DNA from: an uncultured Clostridia bacterium
Lineage (GTDB): Bacteria > Bacillota > Clostridia > Christensenellales > UBA1242
Length of the DNA stretch: 64,000 nt
Direction of reading: 5' to 3'
Assembly (NCBI GenBank): GCA_937925475.1
Contig: CALEWH010000006.1
Coordinates: 47,463 to 111,462, forward strand
Below the pieces are notes generated by a model. That model did not search any database and was not told the DNA's origin. It worked only from the letters and a program-made list of their open reading frames with translations. The translations under genes were made by a program, and so were the position numbers. Below are positions 63,935-64,000 of the stretch, piece after piece. The first letter of the stretch is position 1. Each line of letters opens with the position of its first letter.

Positions 63935-64000
63935 CTACTTTGCTTCAAACCAATTTTTTCCGCTTTCGATATTGATATTAAGTTTTACAGGGAGATTAAC
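63935..64000 (-). CDS. polA: DNA polymerase I, C-terminal end (partial)
   Basis: The last 21 codons of a gene entering from the window edge on the minus strand: VNLPVKLNINIESGKNWFEA then K and TAG. The ending (L-x-V-P-L-x-V-x-x-x-x-G-x-x-W-x-E/D-A-K) matches the C-terminus of bacterial DNA polymerase I. Only this tail is visible, so the assignment rests on a short match. Confidence 0.72.
   Translation of the reverse strand, partial: VNLPVKLNINIESGKNWFEAK

Overview
The window is AT-rich and carries a dense, mostly co-directional set of housekeeping genes in the gene orders of low-GC Firmicutes (Clostridia-like anaerobes): ffh-rpsP-khpA-rimM-trmD-rbgA-rnhB, smc-ftsY, topA-trmFO-hslV-hslU, dnaG-rpoD-trmK, yqfC/yqfD-floA-nfeD, and era-yqzL-recO. 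Acetate kinase/phosphotransacetylase, pyruvate phosphate dikinase and a type III glutamine synthetase fit a fermentative anaerobe. Sporulation-lineage genes (yqfC, yqfD, ylbJ) and a collagen-like protein of the exosporium type suggest a spore-forming ancestry. I cannot name the species from sequence alone.

Layout. 1-27.9 kb lies entirely on the minus strand: a cut-off cysteine desulfurase with its Rrf2 regulator, thioredoxin, tcdA-hisS, hslVU, trmFO-topA, dprA-comM, rplS on its own promoter, then the yraN-rnhB-rbgA-trmD-rimM-khpA-rpsP-ffh-ylxM block, ftsY-smc-rnc-plsX, a degenerate ABC protein, rpmF, and ackA-pta. 28-44.7 kb is mixed in strand: tmcAL, a patatin-like lipase, ylbJ, a DUF4364 regulator, valS, an SsuA/ThiY-type ABC importer, a YkvI-like transporter, the zinc ribbon-trmK-rpoD-dnaG block and an SDR enzyme. 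45-57.7 kb is again mostly minus: ppdK, recO-yqzL-era-ybeY-yqfD-yqfC, floA-nfeD, an NYN-domain protein, a DNA glycosylase, rpmA-prp-rplU and smr-rsmD. 57.7-64 kb is an accessory-like stretch: a tRNA-Lys gene preceded by two 135-bp tandem units that each begin with a broken tRNA-Lys 5' end; a small gene broken by an exact 8-bp tandem duplication; the glutamine synthetase gene with its leader; two unknown proteins; a collagen-like protein; and the last codons of polA.

The most striking signal is at 58862-59040, upstream of the type III glutamine synthetase. A promoter with a consensus -35 box, a strong ribosome binding site, and a 16-codon open frame with four consecutive glutamine (CAA) codons are followed by mutually exclusive RNA pairings and an intrinsic terminator just before the glnN ribosome binding site. 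This is the architecture of ribosome-mediated transcription attenuation (as in trp and his leaders), here apparently sensing glutaminyl-tRNA to control glutamine synthesis. I know of no described glutamine-leader-peptide attenuator of this kind, but novelty needs a database search.

Many minus-strand genes overlap by a few bases and are probably co-transcribed. Internal promoters with exact 17-bp spacing are visible before hslV, rplS, ylxM, rpmF, ppdK and rplU, with others before the accessory genes. Several start codons were moved inward from the longest open frame because a ribosome binding site decides them.
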